A stretch of 64,000 nt of DNA from Acerihabitans arboris (GCF_010131535.1 NZ_WUBS01000001.1:439482-503481), one strand, 5' to 3'; shown: positions 8,029-17,749, counted from the stretch's first letter. Notes: generated by a model not told the origin, from the sequence alone. Made by a program: numbers and translations.

Positions 8029-9462
8029 ATGCCGCATCCGCATCGTTCCTTACTCTCCCTTGCCCTTACCGTCGCGCTGCTGGGCGGCAACGGCCTGTTA
8101 TCGCACGGCGCTTCGGCCGCCGGCGCCGAAAGCCTTCGCGCCGCGCAGGGCGACCTTGCCCAGCCCGGCGGCGCCCGCCGGCTCCAGTACGACCAAACCG
8201 AGGCGCTCAGGGCCGCGCTGACCAACCAGCCGGCAAAAAACGTTATCCTGCTGATTGGCGACGGCATGGGGGACTCGGAAATAACCGCCGCGCGCAACTA
8301 CGCGGTCGGGGCGGGGAACGTTTTCCCCGGTATCGACGCGCTGCCGCTGACCGGCCAATACACCCATTACGCCCTGGATAAGACCTCCCATAAGCCGGAT
8401 TACGTTACCGACTCGGCGGCCTCCGCCACCGCGTGGTCCACCGGGGTGAAAACCTATAACGGCGCGTTGGGGGTCGATGTGTTCGGCAAGGATCACGTGA
8501 CTATCCTGGAACTGGCCAAGGCGGCCGGCAAAGCCACCGGCAACGTCTCCACCGCCGAACTGGAGGATGCCACCCCGGCGGCCCTGGTGTCCCACGTCAG
8601 CTCACGCAAATGCTACGGCCCGGAAGCGACCAGTAAAAACTGCCCGGCCCAGGCGCTGGAAAACCAGGGGCGCGGTTCTATTGCCGAGCAACTGCTGTCG
8701 GCCCGCGCCGACGTCACCCTGGGCGGCGGTGCCAAAACCTTTGGCGAAACCGCCAAGGCCGGGCAGTGGCAGGGCAAAACCCTGCTGGAGCAGGCCCAGG
8801 CGCGCGGTTATCAGTTGGTGGGCGATCTGGACGGCCTGAACGGCGTGAGCGTGGCCAATCAGGACCGGCCGCTGCTGGGTCTGTTCGCCGAGGGTAATAT
8901 GCCGGTGCGCTGGCAGGGACCCAAAGCCGTTTATCACGGCAATATTGAGCAGCAGCCGGTCACCTGCGTCGATAATCCCAAGCGTGGCGCCACGATGCCG
9001 ACCCTGGCGGCCATGACGCAAAAAGCCATCGATTTGCTGAAAAACAATCCGAACGGCTTTTTCCTGCAGGTTGAAGGGGCATCCATCGATAAACAGGATC
9101 ACGCCGCCAATCCGTGCGGCCAGTTCGGCGAGACGGTGGACCTGGACGAGGCGGTGCAAAAAGCGCTGGAGTTCGCCCGCGCCGACGGCAATACGCTGGT
9201 GGTGGTAACCGCCGATCATGCCCATTCCAGCCAAATTATCGCCGCGGACGCCAAGGCGCCCGGCCTGACCCAGGCGCTGACCACCAAAGACGGCGCGGTA
9301 ATGGCCATCAGCTACGGCAATTCGGAAGACCCCGAGTCCCAGGGCCATACCGGCACCCAGCTGCGCATCGCCGCCTTCGGCCCCTTCGCCGGCAACGTGG
9401 CCGGGCTGACCGACCAGACCGACCTGTTCTACACCATGCGCGACGCGCTGGGCATCAAATAA
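8029..9462 (+). CDS. phoA: Alkaline phosphatase PhoA
   Basis: 477-residue periplasmic phosphomonoesterase. A Sec signal peptide ends near residues 28-31 (ASA-AG). The metal-binding IGDGMGDSE, the nucleophile in [10 protein letters not shown] (Ser129), the disulfide segment [32 protein letters not shown] and TADHAHSSQ are all intact. It acts as a dimer with zinc and magnesium in the periplasm. The CAGGAG ribosome site and Pho box support the start and PhoB control. No terminator with a T-run is evident; only a GC stem at ~9470-9489 follows. Confidence 0.96.
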   Translation: MPHPHRSLLSLALTVALLGGNGLLSHGASAAGAESLRAAQGDLAQPGGARRLQYDQTEALRAALTNQPAKNVILLIGDGMGDSEITAARNYAVGAGNVFPGIDALPLTGQYTHYALDKTSHKPDYVTDSAASATAWSTGVKTYNGALGVDVFGKDHVTILELAKAAGKATGNVSTAELEDATPAALVSHVSSRKCYGPEATSKNCPAQALENQGRGSIAEQLLSARADVTLGGGAKTFGETAKAGQWQGKTLLEQAQARGYQLVGDLDGLNGVSVANQDRPLLGLFAEGNMPVRWQGPKAVYHGNIEQQPVTCVDNPKRGATMPTLAAMTQKAIDLLKNNPNGFFLQVEGASIDKQDHAANPCGQFGETVDLDEAVQKALEFARADGNTLVVVTADHAHSSQIIAADAKAPGLTQALTTKDGAVMAISYGNSEDPESQGHTGTQLRIAAFGPFAGNVAGLTDQTDLFYTMRDALGIK

Positions 9463-9755
9463 AATCTCCGGCCGGGGGATATCCCGGCCCCAATCCGCTG
9501 ATAAAACGATATTTGCGGCCATGGCAGGAAGATCGTAACACGCCGCAAATCCATCGCCGGAGGCTCGGGCGCGCGAATAGGGATCTGATCCATGAGAGCC
9601 GCCCTGGCGTTGTTCAAAGACGCTCCCGGCGTCTTGTCCCCGGCGCGCTACGCTTTACTCTTCTACGCTGCAAGCTCATGCGCAGGTTTGCATCTTGCGC
9701 CGGGGCGGGATTTTCATTAGCCTGCGATATTCCCCGCCCGCATGAGATTGGGTAA
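9463..9755. other. Intergenic stretch, phoA to alkC-like gene
   Basis: 293 bp without a convincing gene. A GC-rich inverted repeat (GGCCGGG / CCCGGCC, about 9470-9489) follows phoA but lacks a T-run. Short open frames on both strands have no ribosome sites or recognisable sequence. Confidence 0.5.
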
Positions 9756-10850
9756 ATGACCGAGCAAAGCGCGCCCGCGCTGAAAGAAATCTTTAATCAC
9801 GCCCGGCTGCGCGATATCGCGGCGCAAACCGCCGCCGTCCACCCGGGCTTCGATGCCGCGCGTTTCCTGGCCGCCACCGCCGAGGGGCTGGATGATTTAT
9901 CGCTGATGGCGCGCCTGCGCCGGGTAAGCGTCTGCCTGCATGACGGCCTGCCGGCGGACTATGCGCAGGCGCTGGAGATTTTACGCCGGCTGGCGCCACG
10001 GCTGGACAACCGTTTTGTCACCCTGGTGCTGCCGGAGTATGTGGCGATGTACGGACTGGATGATTACGATCGGTCGATGGCGGCCCTGCGCTTTTTTACC
10101 GCGTTCGGTTCATCGGAGTTCGCGGTGCGTCCATTCCTGCGCCGGGACCTGGCGCGCGGACTGGCGCTGATGGAGCGCTGGTCGCGCGACGATAACGAGC
10201 ACGTCCGCCGGCTGGCCAGCGAAGGCAGCCGCCCGCGCCTGCCCTGGTCGTTTCGCCTGGAGGCGCTGCTGGGCGACCCGTCGCCGGTAAAACCCATCCT
10301 CGACAACCTGCGCGCCGATCCCAGCCTGTATGTCCGCAAATCCGTGGCCAATCATCTTAACGATATCACCAAGGATCATCCTGATTGGGTGATGGATCTG
10401 CTGGAGGGCTGGCCGCTGCAACAACCGCCTACCGCCTGGATCGCCCGGCACGCGCTGCGCACCCTGATCAAGCAGGGGGACCGGCGGGCGCTGGGATTGG
10501 TCGGCGCCGGGGAAGCTGCCCTGGTCAGCGTCGGGAAGCTGCGGATCGCCCCCGCCGAGATCCTGCTGGGCGACGCCCTGCGGCTGGCGTTCCGGCTGAG
10601 TTCGACCTCGCCCCTGCCCCAGCGGCTGGTGATCGACTATGCGATTCATTATGTCAAGAAATCCGGCGGCACCTCGGTCAAGGTGTTTAAACTGAAAACC
10701 CTGACGCTGGCGCCGCTGGCCACCGTCGAGATTACCCGCAGCCAGACCATCCGCAATTTCACTACCCGTATGCACTACGCCGGCAAACATGCCGTGGAGG
10801 TGTTTATCAACGGCGAATGCCTGGCGCGGGGCGCGTTTATCATCAGGTGA
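9756..10850 (+). CDS. AlkC-type DNA alkylation repair glycosylase with C-terminal beta domain
   Basis: 364 residues. The first ~240 form helical HEAT-like repeats with the AlkC signatures YGLDDYDRSM, FGSSEFAVRPF, HVRRLASEGSRPRLPW and YVRKSVANHLNDI. AlkC/AlkD-type glycosylases remove N3- and N1-methylated bases. Residues ~255-364 are beta-rich and look like the Ig-like domain of the longer AlkC subgroup, proposed to aid DNA binding. The gene stands alone between phoA and a convergent acetyltransferase gene; ada lies 11 kb away. Confidence 0.85.
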   Translation: MTEQSAPALKEIFNHARLRDIAAQTAAVHPGFDAARFLAATAEGLDDLSLMARLRRVSVCLHDGLPADYAQALEILRRLAPRLDNRFVTLVLPEYVAMYGLDDYDRSMAALRFFTAFGSSEFAVRPFLRRDLARGLALMERWSRDDNEHVRRLASEGSRPRLPWSFRLEALLGDPSPVKPILDNLRADPSLYVRKSVANHLNDITKDHPDWVMDLLEGWPLQQPPTAWIARHALRTLIKQGDRRALGLVGAGEAALVSVGKLRIAPAEILLGDALRLAFRLSSTSPLPQRLVIDYAIHYVKKSGGTSVKVFKLKTLTLAPLATVEITRSQTIRNFTTRMHYAGKHAVEVFINGECLARGAFIIR

Positions 10851-10859
10851 TCGACCGCG

Positions 10860-11336
10860 TCACAGGGGTTTTGCCATATTTACCCCGGTGACCCGGAAAC
10901 CGCAGGCATCATACAGCACCTGGGCGCCGGGATTGCCGGCCGCCACCCGCAGGCCCAGCTCGGTAACGCCCTGCCCGCGCAGCAGCCGATCCAACTGTGC
11001 TAACGCGCTGCGGCCGAGTCCCCGGCGGCGCCAGGCGGGCAGGATGTAAAAATCGTAGATAAAGGCCGTATCGCCTTTGCGTCCGACCCATAAATACCCC
11101 GCCACCGGCCTCTGGCCCAGATCGGCGTCCGCATCGGCGGGCTCAATGCAATACAGCTGGTGATCCGCGGTATCCACTCCGAGCGGCAACGAGCCGTCGA
11201 TACTGGCGCGGGCATTTTCCCTGCCCCGATGAATGTCATACCGGTGGGTGGCGCTCAAATCCCGCGCGTATTCCCCAATAAGCAACAGGCGATAGTCCGG
11301 GTATTCCACGGCGGCCATATTCCTGAGGATAATCAT
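10860..11336 (-). CDS. GNAT-family N-acetyltransferase
   Basis: 158 residues from the ATG at 11336, which follows AAGGACG. The acetyl-CoA binding motif A is clear (FYILPAWRRRGLGRSALAQLD), followed by LGLRVAAGNPGAQVLYDACGF, a typical GNAT C-terminal half. Substrate cannot be told. An open upstream extension to 11402 lacks family similarity. It is followed by the convergent alkC-like gene after 9 bp. Confidence 0.85.
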   Translation of the reverse strand: MIILRNMAAVEYPDYRLLLIGEYARDLSATHRYDIHRGRENARASIDGSLPLGVDTADHQLYCIEPADADADLGQRPVAGYLWVGRKGDTAFIYDFYILPAWRRRGLGRSALAQLDRLLRGQGVTELGLRVAAGNPGAQVLYDACGFRVTGVNMAKPL

Positions 11337-11415
11337 AGTGCTGTGCGTCCTTTTTTTGCGCTGATCCGCGCGGGCCATCGGTTTTAAGCCGCAATAGGAC
11401 ACGGCCGTCGGCGAA

Positions 11416-12168
11416 TCATAAACCGCTTACCCCGCCGTCGACAATCAATTCGCTGCCCACCACAAAAGCCGATTCGTCGGAGGCAAGATACACCGCCGCT
11501 TTAGCCAGTTCCAGCGGCGTGCCCAGCCGGCCGAGCGGCACCAATTGTTTGATTTCCGCCAGCAAGGCCGCATAGGCCGCCCCGTCCAGACCCAGCTTTT
11601 CCAGCGCCGGGGTCTGTGTCGGCCCGGGGCTTAAGCTGTTGACCCGGATACCGCGTGAGAGCAACTCTCCCGACAGGGTACGGGAGAGCGACAGCAGCGC
11701 CGCTTTGCTGGCGGCATATGGGCTGCTTTGCGGCAGGCCGATATGCGCGCTGACCGAACCGCATAAAATCACCGAGGCCGGGGCATGCAACAGCGGCAGC
11801 AGTGACTGCACCAGGAAAAACGGTCCCTTCAGGTTGGTGGCCATCAGGCGATCCCAGCTCGCTTCATCCCACCCCTCCACCGGCCGGTGGGTCACATCGG
11901 CGGCATTGATCAACAGCACATCCAGCCGGGGCCACCGGGCGGAAAGCTTTTGCGCCAGCATCGCCTGAGCGGCGGGGTCGCCCGCATCGCTTTGCAGGCA
12001 CATCACCCGCTCGCCGCCCAGATCGGCGGCGGCACGCGCCAGCGCATCCGCGTTTCGCCCGGTGATGGCGACGGTCGCGCCCTCGGCCAGGAACTGACGG
12101 GCGGTTTCCAGCCCGATGCCACTGGCGCCGCCGGTGATTAAGGCATACTTATCAATTAAACGGTTCAT
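11416..12168 (-). CDS. Short-chain dehydrogenase/reductase
   Basis: 250-residue classical SDR: NAD(P)-binding TGGASGIGL near the N-terminus, the NAA-equivalent INAADV, catalytic Ser in CGSVSA and YAASKAAL with catalytic Tyr and Lys, ending in VDGGVSGL. Substrate unknown. It is divergent from the HxlR regulator at 12265, which probably controls it, as is common for HxlR/oxidoreductase pairs. Confidence 0.9.
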   Translation of the reverse strand: MNRLIDKYALITGGASGIGLETARQFLAEGATVAITGRNADALARAAADLGGERVMCLQSDAGDPAAQAMLAQKLSARWPRLDVLLINAADVTHRPVEGWDEASWDRLMATNLKGPFFLVQSLLPLLHAPASVILCGSVSAHIGLPQSSPYAASKAALLSLSRTLSGELLSRGIRVNSLSPGPTQTPALEKLGLDGAAYAALLAEIKQLVPLGRLGTPLELAKAAVYLASDESAFVVGSELIVDGGVSGL

Positions 12169-12204
12169 TTTTAACCCTCAACAGGTGAAAACGCCATTAT
12201 TGAT

Positions 12205-12244
12205 ATGATAGTATTAAAATGATAGTAGGTACCAATAGGATACT
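12205..12244. promoter_or_regulatory. Putative HxlR operator region
   Basis: ATGATAGTA occurs twice in direct repeat (12205-12213, 12219-12227; period 14). AGTAT (12210-12214) and ATACT (12240-12244) form an outer inverted pair. AGTA/TACT half-sites are typical of HxlR-type regulators such as YodB. It lies between the divergent SDR and HxlR genes. Confidence 0.45.
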
Positions 12245-12264
12245 AAAGAGGCGAGAGGTATGAA

Positions 12265-12633
12265 ATGACGACCAAGGCGATTGCGCAACCGAAAAAAAAT
12301 TTACCGCCGCCGGCCGCCGCCCCCTGTCCAATGATCACCTTTGTCGACCTGGTGGCCGGCAAATGGGCCATTCCAATCCTGTACCGGCTGATAGTCATCG
12401 ACGCCCCGGTACGTTTTGGCGAACTGCAGCGGGGGGTGTACCCGATTACGCAAAAAGAACTGACGCGACAGCTGCGCGCCTTCGAAACCAAGGGCCTGGT
12501 ACGGCGTACCCAATTTGCCGAAATCCCGCCCCGGGTTGAGTATCAGGTCACCGATCTGGGCAAGACGCTGAAGGCGCCGCTGCAGTCCCTGGCCGGATGG
12601 GTCAACGCGCATCAGGATGATCTGCGCGCGTAA
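12265..12633 (+). CDS. HxlR-family winged-helix regulator
   Basis: 122 residues with one HxlR domain: CPMITFVDLVAGKWAIPILYRL, RFGELQRGVYPITQKELTRQLRAFETKGLVRR and PPRVEYQVTDLG. The lone N-terminal Cys (residue ~19) is the position used as a redox or electrophile sensor in several relatives. A GAGAGG ribosome site precedes the start. Divergent from the SDR gene with AGTA-type half-sites between, so a local autoregulated repressor is likely. Confidence 0.85.
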   Translation: MTTKAIAQPKKNLPPPAAAPCPMITFVDLVAGKWAIPILYRLIVIDAPVRFGELQRGVYPITQKELTRQLRAFETKGLVRRTQFAEIPPRVEYQVTDLGKTLKAPLQSLAGWVNAHQDDLRA

Positions 12634-12649
12634 TCCGCGGTGAAACCAG

Positions 12650-13915
12650 TTACAGCGCCGCGCGGGGCAAATCGGTGACCCGGGTGGTATAGGCCGGCGA
12701 CAGCATATCGCGTTTCATTTTCCAGTCCTGGCGGATACCCTGCCCGGCAAACCAGATTTGGCCCTTGCCCGATCGGTTGACGTTATCCAGCGTCGCCATC
12801 AACGCCTCGGCGTTGACGCGCGGCTGGTACCGATCGAACAGGCCGAGCTGCGCCACGCCCCGGTCAAAAAAGTCGCCCAGCACGATGCCGGCCTTCATAT
12901 AGCGCCGGTCCTCCAGCCAGATGCGGTCCAGGCACTGCATCGCCTGGGCGATAATATCGCGTGAATCCTGGGTCGGGATGGAAATACGGCCGGTGGCCTG
13001 GTTGGCGTAGTGTTGTTCACCCGCCGCGTGCGGACTGGTGCGCAGGAATACCGATATCTGCCGGCAAAACTGTTTTTCCACCCGCAGTTTCTCCGCCGCG
13101 CGCACGGCATAACTGCATACCGCCTCGCGCATATCCTGGTAACGGGTAATGCGCGCGCTAAAGCTGCGGCTGCAGATAATCTGCTGCTTGACCGCCGGCA
13201 TCTCCTCCACCTCCAGGCACGGCTCGCCGCGCAGCTCCCGCACCGTGCGCTCCAGCACCACGCTGAAGTTTTTACGGATAAACGCCGGATGGGAATCCGC
13301 CAGCTGCAGCGCCGTGCCGATGCCCATCGCCCGCAGCGTTTTACCCAAACGCCGCCCGATGCCCCACACGTCCTCCACCGGCATCAGCGCCATGAGTTTA
13401 CGCTGGCGCAGCGGCGAGGAAAGATCCACCACGCCGCCGGTTTTACTCCACTGCTTGGCCGCATGGTTGGCAAGCTTAGCCAGCGTTTTACTGGGGGCAA
13501 TGCCTACCCCTGAGTTGAGCTTGGCGCACTGCCGCACCTTGAGCTGCACCTCGCGGCCAAACTGTTCCAGCGACATGCAGTGGTCGACCCCGGTGAGATC
13601 AAGGAAGGCTTCATCGATACTGTAGATCTCAACCGCCGGCGCCATCTCCTCAAGCAGGGCCATCACCCGGTGCGACATATCGGCATACAGGCCATAGTTA
13701 CTGGAGAACACCGTTACGCCGTGTTGTTCAAGCAGCCGGCTGATCTTGAAATAGGGCGCGGCCATGGCGATGCCAAGCTGCCTGGCGGCGGCGGAGCGGG
13801 CGATAACGCAGCCGTCGTTGTTGCTCAATACTACCACCGGCCGTCCACGCAGTTCCGGCCGGAACACCGTCTCGCACGAGGCGTAAAACGCATTGATATC
13901 CACCAGCGCGTACAT
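12650..13915 (-). CDS. umuC: DNA polymerase V catalytic subunit UmuC
   Basis: 421-residue Y-family translesion polymerase. Catalytic motifs are MYALVDINAFYASCETVFRP at the N-terminus and YSIDEAFLDLTG at ~100; the helix-hairpin-helix region VEDVWGIGRRLG and the little-finger region follow. Length equals E. coli UmuC (422). It begins 2 bp after the umuD stop and shares the LexA-controlled promoter. With UmuD' it performs SOS mutagenic bypass. Confidence 0.96.
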   Translation of the reverse strand: MYALVDINAFYASCETVFRPELRGRPVVVLSNNDGCVIARSAAARQLGIAMAAPYFKISRLLEQHGVTVFSSNYGLYADMSHRVMALLEEMAPAVEIYSIDEAFLDLTGVDHCMSLEQFGREVQLKVRQCAKLNSGVGIAPSKTLAKLANHAAKQWSKTGGVVDLSSPLRQRKLMALMPVEDVWGIGRRLGKTLRAMGIGTALQLADSHPAFIRKNFSVVLERTVRELRGEPCLEVEEMPAVKQQIICSRSFSARITRYQDMREAVCSYAVRAAEKLRVEKQFCRQISVFLRTSPHAAGEQHYANQATGRISIPTQDSRDIIAQAMQCLDRIWLEDRRYMKAGIVLGDFFDRGVAQLGLFDRYQPRVNAEALMATLDNVNRSGKGQIWFAGQGIRQDWKMKRDMLSPAYTTRVTDLPRAAL

Positions 13916-13917
13916 GG

Positions 13918-14337
13918 CTACAGCGCCGCATGGATAATAAACGTGACCACGCCGAAGATTTCCACCTGGCTATGCTCGTCGATGAGGATAGGCGCGAAGG
14001 CGGGATTCATCGGCATCAGCTGCGCGCGGGGATGGAGCTGCAGGCGTTTTACGGTAAAACCGTCGTCGACGGAAGCGATGACGATATTGCCGTGTTGAGG
14101 TTTAAGGGAACTGTCCACCACCAAAATATCCCCTTCATGAATATTGCCTTCTATCATCGAGTCGCCGGTGGCCCGCACAAAGTAGGTGCTGGCCGGATGG
14201 CGCACGCAAATCTCGTTGATATCGATCCGCTTTTCCACATAATCCTGCGCCGGGCTGGGAAATCCCGCGGCAACCCGATCGCCGAAAAACGGCAGCGGGG
14301 TGATGCCAGTGCCCTGCGCTGCGGGATAAAACGTCAT
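13918..14337 (-). CDS. umuD: UmuD, self-cleaving DNA polymerase V subunit
   Basis: 139 residues from the ATG at 14337, matching E. coli UmuD. The cleavage bond Ala24-Gly25 (VAAGFPSPA), nucleophile Ser60 (TGDSMI) and general base Lys97 (FTVKRLQL) are at E. coli positions. RecA filaments trigger cleavage to UmuD', which joins UmuC. The frame is open to 14451, but that would include the LexA box, so the downstream start is chosen. Confidence 0.95.
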   Translation of the reverse strand: MTFYPAAQGTGITPLPFFGDRVAAGFPSPAQDYVEKRIDINEICVRHPASTYFVRATGDSMIEGNIHEGDILVVDSSLKPQHGNIVIASVDDGFTVKRLQLHPRAQLMPMNPAFAPILIDEHSQVEIFGVVTFIIHAAL

Positions 14338-14353
14338 AATGGCCGACTCCAGA

Positions 14354-14373
14354 TACTGTATTTTTATACAGTA
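14354..14373. promoter_or_regulatory. LexA (SOS) box of umuDC
   Basis: TACTGTATTTTTATACAGTA has the CTGT-N8-ACAG core and flanking symmetry of a strong LexA site, 16 bp upstream of the umuD ATG. It predicts tight repression of umuDC until DNA damage. Confidence 0.93.
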
Positions 14374-14544
14374 TAGACGTGCGGAGTGGAGCTTGTGAAG
14401 CAGGTAAAATCCGTGACGCGACAAACGGCTGATAACCCTTGGATTTAACATGCAGAGGAGGCGACGCTGCCGTCATTTATTTGTACGATAAATGCGGGCC
14501 GCCTCAAACTTTCCGCTATTAAAAACCCTTTTTTTTATGCGACT

Positions 14545-14558
14545 TTGTTCGGGAACAA
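14545..14558. promoter_or_regulatory. Inverted repeat upstream of dmsA
   Basis: TTGTTCGGGAACAA has perfect 6-bp arms around GG. Its half-sites TTGTT-N4-AACAA resemble an FNR box (TTGAT-N4-ATCAA) with one mismatch per half. It lies 119 bp before dmsA, whose homologues are anaerobically induced by FNR. Identity of the binder is uncertain. The rest of the 339-bp gap 14338-14676 is AT-rich with no gene seen. Confidence 0.35.
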
Positions 14559-14676
14559 TATTTTATGCCTGTTTTTCGCGCACTATGAGTCCATGAACTG
14601 TAACCACAGTAACTATATGGTCTTATAACTTTGTGGCTATGCTAAGCACTTTTGTGAGCAATGTAACGGGTGAAAA

Positions 14677-17127
14677 ATGAAAAGTAAAACATTAGCCCTG
14701 CTTGGCGAGGCGTCCATCAGCCGGCGCAGCCTGGTGAAAGGCGGCATGGCGACCGGAGGGCTGCTGTTGGCCAGCAGCGCGCTGGAGCTGCCGTTCCTCT
14801 TTGCCCGCGCGGCAGAACCCCAGGCGACGCCCGCGGGAGCGGCCGACAAGGTGGTATGGAGCATGTGCTCGGTTAACTGCGGCAGCCGCTGCGCCCTGCG
14901 GCTGCATGTGCGCGACGACGAGGTATATTGGGTCGAAACCGATAACACCGGCCAGGATGAATATGGCGATCATCAGGCGCGCGCCTGCCTGCGCGGCCGC
15001 TCCATGCGCCGCCGGATGAACCATCCGGAACGGCTGAAATACCCGATGAAGCGCGTCGGCGAGCGCGGCGAAGGCAAATTCCAGCGCATCAGCTGGGACG
15101 AGGCCCTGGACACCATCGCCGATAACCTTAAGCGCGTGGTCAAGGACTACGGCAACGAAGCGGTTTACATACATTACTCCTCCGGGGCAACCGGCGCTAA
15201 CTTTGCCCGCTCTTCGCCCTCGGGGTCGCTTATTACCCGCTTGATGAACTGCTACGGCGGCTACCTGAACCAGTACGGCACCTACAGTACCGCCCAGATC
15301 AACGCCGCCATGCCCTATACCTACGGCAGCAACGACGGCAACAGCACGTCGGATATCGTCAATACCCAACTGGTGGTGATGTTCGGCAACAATCCGGCGG
15401 AAACCCGCATGAGCGGCGCCGGCATTACCTACCATCTGGAGCAGGCGCGCGAGCGCTCCAACGCCCGGATGATCGTAATCGATCCGCGTTATACCGATAC
15501 CGCCGCCGGGCGCGAGGACGAATGGATCCCCATTCGTCCCGGTACCGACGCGGCGCTGGTGTCGGCGATTGCCTGGGTGTTGATCACCGAAAATCGGGTG
15601 GATCAGGCGTTCCTGGATGCCTACTGCGTCGGTTATGATGAAAAAACCCTGCCGGCCGGCGCGCCGGCCAACGGCCACTATAAAGCCTATATCCTCGGCC
15701 AGGGCGACGACGGCATCGCCAAGACGCCGATGTGGGCCGAGAAGATCACCAGCATTCCCCGCGATCGTATTATCAAGCTGGCGCGTGAAATCGGATCGGC
15801 CAAACCGGCCTATATTTGCCAGGGCTGGGGTCCGCAGCGCCAGGCCAACGGCGAGCAAACCGCGCGCGCCATCGCCATGCTGCCGATCCTGACCGGCAAC
15901 GTGGGCATCAACGGCGGCAACAGCGGCGCCCGCGAGTCCACCTATACCATTACCATCGAACGGCTGCCGGTATTGACCAATCCGGTGAAAACCCAGATCC
16001 CGGTATTCTTGTGGACCGACGCCATCTCCCGCGGTAAAGAAATGACGGCGTTAAAAGACGGCATAAAAGGCAAGGACCGGCTTGACGTACCGATTAAATT
16101 CATCTGGAACTACGCCGGCAACACCCTGGTCAACCAGCATTCGGATATCAATCGCACCCATGAGGTCCTGAAAAACGAACGGGATTGCGAAACGATCGTG
16201 GTGATTGAAAACTTTATGACCTCATCGGCGAAATACGCCGATATCCTGTTGCCGGACCTGATGACCACCGAACAGGAAGATATCGTCCCCAACGATTACG
16301 CCGCCAATATGGGGTATCTGATTTTCGGCCAGCCCGCCACCACGGCAAAATTCGAGCGCCGCTCGATTTACCAGATCACCAGCGATATCGCGCGGCGCCT
16401 CGGCGCGGATGTGGCGCAAAAATTCACCGAAGGTCGTACCCAGTCCGAATGGCTGCAGTTTTTATATGCCAAGATGCTGGCCAGGGATCCCCTGCTGCCG
16501 TCCTATGAGCAGTTAAAAGCCCAGGGCATTTATAAACGCCGGGATCCCGACGGCCACTTTGTCGCCTACCGTAAATTCCGCGAGGATCCGGCGGCCAATC
16601 CGCTGAAAACCCCGTCCGGCAAAATTGAAATCTACTCCGAGCGGCTTGCGCAGCTTGCCGCCACCTGGCAGCTCCAGGCGGATGAAAGCATCAGCCCGCT
16701 GCCACGCTATGTCCCCACCTTCGAGGGCTGGGACGATCCGCTGCGCGCGCGCTTCCCGCTGCAAATGGCCGGTTTCCACTATAAGGCGCGCACCCACTCC
16801 AGCTACGGCAATATCGACGTGCTGCGGGCCGCCTGTCCGCAGGAAGTGTGGATTAACCCTATCGACGCCGAAACCCGGGGCATCCGCAACGGCGATAAGG
16901 TGCGGGTATTCAACGACCGGGGCGAGATCAGGATCGACGCCAAGGTGACGCCGCGCATCCTGCCCGGCGTAACGGCCGTCAGCCAGGGCGCCTGGCATCA
17001 GGCCGATATGGCCGGGGATAAAGTCGATCACGGCGGCTGCATTAATACCCTCACCACCCAGCGGCCGTCGCCGCTGGCCAAGGGCAATCCGCAGCATACC
17101 AACCTGATACAGATCGAAAAGGTGTAG
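14677..17127 (+). CDS. dmsA: DMSO reductase catalytic subunit DmsA
   Basis: 816-residue Mo-bisMGD enzyme reducing dimethyl sulfoxide and related oxides as terminal acceptors. A twin-arginine signal (ISRRSLVKGG, Arg16-Arg17) exports it folded. The FS0 cluster cysteines are Cys64, Cys68, Cys72 and Cys104; the predicted Mo ligand is Ser204 (YGTYSTAQ). Sequence follows E. coli DmsA from RACLRGRSMRRR to the terminal TTQRPSPLAKGNP. dmsB starts 3 bp after the stop. A YnfE/F-type paralogue assignment is less likely given the close DmsA match. Confidence 0.93.
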   Translation: MKSKTLALLGEASISRRSLVKGGMATGGLLLASSALELPFLFARAAEPQATPAGAADKVVWSMCSVNCGSRCALRLHVRDDEVYWVETDNTGQDEYGDHQARACLRGRSMRRRMNHPERLKYPMKRVGERGEGKFQRISWDEALDTIADNLKRVVKDYGNEAVYIHYSSGATGANFARSSPSGSLITRLMNCYGGYLNQYGTYSTAQINAAMPYTYGSNDGNSTSDIVNTQLVVMFGNNPAETRMSGAGITYHLEQARERSNARMIVIDPRYTDTAAGREDEWIPIRPGTDAALVSAIAWVLITENRVDQAFLDAYCVGYDEKTLPAGAPANGHYKAYILGQGDDGIAKTPMWAEKITSIPRDRIIKLAREIGSAKPAYICQGWGPQRQANGEQTARAIAMLPILTGNVGINGGNSGARESTYTITIERLPVLTNPVKTQIPVFLWTDAISRGKEMTALKDGIKGKDRLDVPIKFIWNYAGNTLVNQHSDINRTHEVLKNERDCETIVVIENFMTSSAKYADILLPDLMTTEQEDIVPNDYAANMGYLIFGQPATTAKFERRSIYQITSDIARRLGADVAQKFTEGRTQSEWLQFLYAKMLARDPLLPSYEQLKAQGIYKRRDPDGHFVAYRKFREDPAANPLKTPSGKIEIYSERLAQLAATWQLQADESISPLPRYVPTFEGWDDPLRARFPLQMAGFHYKARTHSSYGNIDVLRAACPQEVWINPIDAETRGIRNGDKVRVFNDRGEIRIDAKVTPRILPGVTAVSQGAWHQADMAGDKVDHGGCINTLTTQRPSPLAKGNPQHTNLIQIEKV

Positions 17128-17130
17128 TGA

Positions 17131-17748
17131 ATGAGCACGCAATACGGTTTTTATATTGATTCAAGTCGCTGCACCGGCTGTAAAACCTGCGAGTTGGCCT
17201 GCAAGGATTACAAGAACCTGGGCCCGGACGTCAGCTTCCGCCGCATCTATGAGTATGCCGGCGGCACCTGGCAGGCGGACGGCGCGGGCTACCGCCAGGA
17301 TGTGTTCGCCTATTATCTCTCGATTGCCTGTAATCACTGCGAGGACCCCGCCTGCGTCAAGGTGTGCCCGAGCGGCGCCATGCACAAGGGGGAGGACGGT
17401 TTTGTGGTGGTCGACGAGGCGATCTGTATCGGCTGCCGCTACTGCCATATGGCCTGCCCGTATGGCGCGCCGCAGTTCAACGTGGCCAAGGGGCATATGA
17501 CCAAATGCGACGGCTGCCGCGAGCGCGTGGCGCAAGGGCTTAAGCCCATCTGCGTGGAATCCTGCCCGCTGCGCGCGCTGGATTTGGCGCCTATCGGCGA
17601 ACTGCGCGAAAAGTATGGCGATCTGGCCGACGTGGCGCCGCTGCCGGCGGCGCATTTCACCATGCCCAACCTGGTGATCAAAGCCAACGCCAACTGTCGC
17701 CCGCAGGGCGACACCACCGGCTTCCTCGCCAACCCAAAGGAGGTGTGA
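17131..17748 (+). CDS. dmsB: DMSO reductase iron-sulfur subunit DmsB
   Basis: 205 residues with four [4Fe-4S] ligand groups: CTGCKTCELAC, CNHCEDPACVKVCP, CIGCRYCHMACP and CDGC...CVESCP. It passes electrons from DmsC-bound menaquinol to DmsA. Same length as E. coli DmsB. dmsC begins 1 bp after its stop, with the ribosome site AAGGAGG inside the dmsB end. Confidence 0.95.
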   Translation: MSTQYGFYIDSSRCTGCKTCELACKDYKNLGPDVSFRRIYEYAGGTWQADGAGYRQDVFAYYLSIACNHCEDPACVKVCPSGAMHKGEDGFVVVDEAICIGCRYCHMACPYGAPQFNVAKGHMTKCDGCRERVAQGLKPICVESCPLRALDLAPIGELREKYGDLADVAPLPAAHFTMPNLVIKANANCRPQGDTTGFLANPKEV

Positions 17749-17749
17749 T

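Noticed and set aside
9429..9617. Short minus-strand frame downstream of phoA
   Set aside because: Overlaps the phoA 3' end and has no ribosome site or recognisable sequence.
14692..15858. 388-codon minus-strand frame opposite dmsA
   Set aside because: The plus strand carries full DmsA motifs; the antisense translation is compositional shadow.
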